Origin: Hyalangium ruber
GTDB taxonomy: Bacteria; Myxococcota; Myxococcia; Myxococcales; Myxococcaceae
Direction of reading: 5' to 3'
DNA: 64,000 nucleotides
NCBI RefSeq assembly: GCF_034259325.1
Contig: NZ_JAXIVS010000006.1
Span: 1 to 64,000 of the forward strand
Shown: positions 61,647-64,000 of the stretch, in pieces
Position numbering within the stretch: the stretch's first letter is position 1
How the letters are laid out: each line of letters starts with the position of its first letter
Program-made: the position numbers and the translations under genes
Notes under the pieces: generated by a model
Databases searched by the model: none
What the model was told of the DNA's origin: nothing
The model's input: the letters and a program-made list of their open reading frames with translations, nothing else

Positions 61647-63752
61647 CTACCGGGCTCCGAGCCCCGTCGGACGCTCCCGGGCGAGCTGTTCCCTCAGGCG
61701 GGCCACCACGTCCGGGTGCTCGGCGGCCACCTCGCGCGTCTCCGCCGGGTCGGCGATGACGTCGTACAGCTCCACCTTCACCCCCTGGGGAGTCGGCAGC
61801 TCCAGCAGCTTCCAGCGCCCGAGGTACAGCCCTCGGTGCTTGGCGGCGTCCACCGTCTTCTCCCACTCCGGCTTCAGGGCGATGTCTCCCGAGGGCTCCA
61901 CCGTCGCCGTCTCGTAGACCCACGGATAGGGGATGCGTACCTGCTGGTACTGCTGGCCGTCTCGGTCGGAGAACCAGAAGTCCGTCTCGATGAGGGCGGG
62001 AGCCTCCGGCAGCTCGGGGACCTGCGCACCCGGCGCGACGAGCGGCGCGAGCGAGCGGCCCTGGAACGTCTCGGGCGCGGGTACTTCCAGCAGCTCGAGC
62101 AACGTGGGGGCCACATCGAGAGAGCGGGCGCGCAGTTCCACCGTGCGCCCCTCGGCCACTCGGCCCGGCAGACGTAGCGCGAAAGGAATCCGGAGCGCGG
62201 CGTTCCCCCACAGGTGCTCGCCATGTCCCAGCCCTCGGCCCTCGTCGGCGAGGTGCTCCCCATGGTCGGACAGCAGCACCACCAGCGTGGAGTCCGCCAG
62301 GCCTTTGCGTTCCAGCTCCGCCAGCAGCTCGCCCACCAGCGTGTCGAAGGCGAGCACCCCCGCGTCATAGTTGCCGACGAGCGCGGCGATGTCCTCGGGC
62401 GTGGGAGGCGTGGTGCCCGGAGGCACCTCCATCTGCGGCGTGGCGCCGAACCGCCACGGGCCGCGATAGCCCTCGGCGACGAAGCGGCCCTCATGAGGGT
62501 GGGGCGCGGCATAGGGAAAGTGCGTCGTGGAGGCGAAGACGAGCAGCGCGAAGGGCGCGTCCTCTCGAAAGTCCCCAAGGACACGCCGGGCCGCGTGGCG
62601 CAGGGGCGCGGGATCGGTCAACTCGGGCAACTGGCCGCGCTCGGGAAACAGCCCCGGGGCGAGCGCTGTCCACGGCAGCAGGGCCACATGGGTGACGAGC
62701 ATCCGTTGACGGATGAGGTCCGGAAAGTTGAAGGCGGGGGCCTCCACGTGTTGGAAGCCGAAGCGGAAGCGGGAGAACAGGTCCCCCGCGTAGTCGGACA
62801 CCACCGCCGTCTGCCAGCCTGCCGCACCCAAGGCGCTCGCGAGCGTGACGAAGGGCGTCTGGCGCACCTCGTGCCCCACCAGCGTGTGCCGTAACGGATG
62901 CTGCCCCACCCACTGCGAGGTGAGGATCGTCGCCCACGAGGGCGCGGTGCGCGGCATCTGCACCAGCGTCTCGCGGAAGCGGGTGCCCTCGCGCATCAGC
63001 CGATCGATGTTCGGAGACGTCGGCCGGTCATACCCGTTGCCCGAGAGGTGGTCTGGTCGGAGCCCATCCGCGGCGAGGATGAGGAGGTTGGGCCGCCCGG
63101 GACGTGACGACGCGGGCGCCTGCGCCCAGGCCTCCCAGCCCAGCCACCCGAGTCCCAGCAACACGGCCAGCGAGCCAGGCACATGCCCCCAGCGAGCCGG
63201 GCCCCGGAGCCCTCGTACCAGGAGCGCCAGTGGCACCAGCACCACGGGCGTGAGCGCCACCGCGCGCCAGAGCAGGGGAGAAGCGCCACTCATCGCGAGC
63301 AGCAGCGATTGAGTCCACCCCGCGCGCTCGTACAACGTGGCCGCGTACAGGTGCGGATGGTGTGCCAGGTCCGCCAGCACCAGGGGCACCTCCACCGCGA
63401 GGCACGCGAGCGCGCTCCCCCAGAAGAGGGCCCGGCGGCTGACGCCCACCGCCCACAGCCCGGCGCCCAGCCACGCTCCCAGTGCGAGCCCCATCACCGT
63501 GTACGCCAGGATGAGTCGTCCCACCTGTCCCAGCACCACGCCCCGGAACTCGCTCCACACCCACTCCTCCAGCAGGCGGCTCGCGTTGCCCTGGTAGCCG
63601 AGCTTCATGTTGAGGACAGCGCACAGTGTGTAGAGCGCCAGGAACACCAGCAGGCCCGCCCGGCAACCGAGCAGGAGGGCACGTCCCAACGAGACAGGCA
63701 CGGTCGGCTTTCGCGAATAGCGGGAGTTCAAGTGGAAATGACGCCGAATCAA
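61647..63752 (-). CDS. membrane-anchored sulfatase-fold enzyme (Thr at the nucleophile position)
   Basis: 701 residues: five or six membrane segments at the N-terminus (to about 205), then an alkaline-phosphatase/sulfatase-fold domain with metal motifs LLILAADGLRPDHL and VVLLSDHGEHLADEGRG. The position where sulfatases have Cys/Ser-x-Pro-x-Arg reads R-T269-A-P-S-W, so the nucleophile is Thr, as in LtaS and phosphoethanolamine transferases. A lipid or sugar phosphotransferase is therefore as likely as a sulfatase. The start is taken at the farthest ATG; a later start would still keep all membrane segments. Confidence 0.87.
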   Translation of the reverse strand: MIRRHFHLNSRYSRKPTVPVSLGRALLLGCRAGLLVFLALYTLCAVLNMKLGYQGNASRLLEEWVWSEFRGVVLGQVGRLILAYTVMGLALGAWLGAGLWAVGVSRRALFWGSALACLAVEVPLVLADLAHHPHLYAATLYERAGWTQSLLLAMSGASPLLWRAVALTPVVLVPLALLVRGLRGPARWGHVPGSLAVLLGLGWLGWEAWAQAPASSRPGRPNLLILAADGLRPDHLSGNGYDRPTSPNIDRLMREGTRFRETLVQMPRTAPSWATILTSQWVGQHPLRHTLVGHEVRQTPFVTLASALGAAGWQTAVVSDYAGDLFSRFRFGFQHVEAPAFNFPDLIRQRMLVTHVALLPWTALAPGLFPERGQLPELTDPAPLRHAARRVLGDFREDAPFALLVFASTTHFPYAAPHPHEGRFVAEGYRGPWRFGATPQMEVPPGTTPPTPEDIAALVGNYDAGVLAFDTLVGELLAELERKGLADSTLVVLLSDHGEHLADEGRGLGHGEHLWGNAALRIPFALRLPGRVAEGRTVELRARSLDVAPTLLELLEVPAPETFQGRSLAPLVAPGAQVPELPEAPALIETDFWFSDRDGQQYQQVRIPYPWVYETATVEPSGDIALKPEWEKTVDAAKHRGLYLGRWKLLELPTPQGVKVELYDVIADPAETREVAAEHPDVVARLREQLARERPTGLGAR

Positions 63753-63944
63753 CGGGAAGGAGGCATTCTTTCGAGCGCCAGCCGACCCTGGAAGTTACCT
63801 CTTCCAGCTCCAACGGTGGCATGGCACAAATCGTGCCGGAGGCCGACTTCTTGGCCTGGGCGCCTCCTCAGGTCGTACTAGCGGCCCGCTGTCTGGGGTC
63901 CTATCGTTCGCTCGCCTCTTCGCTCGCAGGACGTCACTACCGCC

Positions 63945-64000
63945 ATGTCTTTTACCCATCTCCACCTGCACACCCTCTACTCCCTCCTGGATGGCGCCAT
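63945..64000 (+). CDS. dnaE: DNA polymerase III alpha subunit, N-terminal end (partial)
   Basis: Eighteen codons before the window edge read FTHLHLHTLYSLLDGA, the unmistakable start of the DnaE PHP domain (HLHxHTxYSLLDGA). It is the replicative polymerase subunit, about 1180 residues when complete. Nothing more can be judged here. Confidence 0.93.
   Translation, partial: MSFTHLHLHTLYSLLDGA

Overview
The window is very GC-rich and reads like a myxobacterium, probably of the Cystobacterineae (Archangium, Cystobacter, Stigmatella or Myxococcus relatives). The grounds are long exported lipoproteins, Ser/Thr protein kinases, an FHA-domain sigma-54 activator, a SitA-type outer-membrane-exchange toxin lipoprotein, a DUF4476 protein and many secreted hydrolases. 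No complete tRNA, rRNA, CRISPR array or insertion sequence was found.

Left end (1-4.1 kb): an integration module (excisionase-like and tyrosine integrase genes overlapping by 4 bp), then a lipoprotein toxin and immunity pair. The pair lies between two near-identical 29-bp copies of a tRNA 3' end, which looks like an islet built by site-specific integration.

4.1-15.9 kb: the main discovery. A divergent gene cluster encodes clear homologues of the two core carbapenem enzymes, CarA/ThnM (carbapenam/beta-lactam synthetase) and CarB/ThnE (carboxymethylproline synthase). With them are a LuxC-like/LuxE-like reductase pair, a cobalamin-binding radical SAM enzyme, an NRDE/TANGO2 Ntn-hydrolase-like protein, a CoA-type Nudix hydrolase, an ATP-grasp ligase, a PlsC-like protein with an altered active site, an alpha/beta hydrolase and an EamA exporter. 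No CarC-like oxygenase and no beta-lactamase is visible. The set resembles the thienamycin pathway (core ring, B12 radical SAM, CoA trimming) rather than the three-gene carABC pathway, so a new carbapenam or carbapenem, possibly amide-linked, is predicted.

15.9-31.4 kb: a foreign-looking polysaccharide deacetylase, an outer-membrane protein with a hairpin over its ribosome site, an OPT transporter, then a signalling block. That block holds a kinase-AAA-TPR protein, a second kinase and an FHA sigma-54 activator. Three exported-protein genes (two lipoproteins and a subtilase) each carry the same sigma-54 promoter (TGGCC[CT]G-N4-GTGCT) with the same ACAAC-type upstream element about 66 bp before it. 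This is a compact candidate regulon: kinase to FHA activator to sigma-54 promoters.

31.4-64 kb: mostly chromosomal genes for secreted degradation and housekeeping: an M19-type dipeptidase lipoprotein, a 1443-residue modular subtilase, carboxylesterase, orphan Imm53 and PemK/MazF-like proteins, SodC, an orphan adenine methylase, a neutral ceramidase lipoprotein, a PilB/GspE-like ATPase, two paralogous zinc-ribbon membrane proteins, endonuclease V, acetyltransferases, an SDR, a WGR protein, a solute-binding protein, aldo/keto reductase, M14 peptidase, Spy-like protein, a sulfatase-fold membrane protein and the first codons of dnaE.
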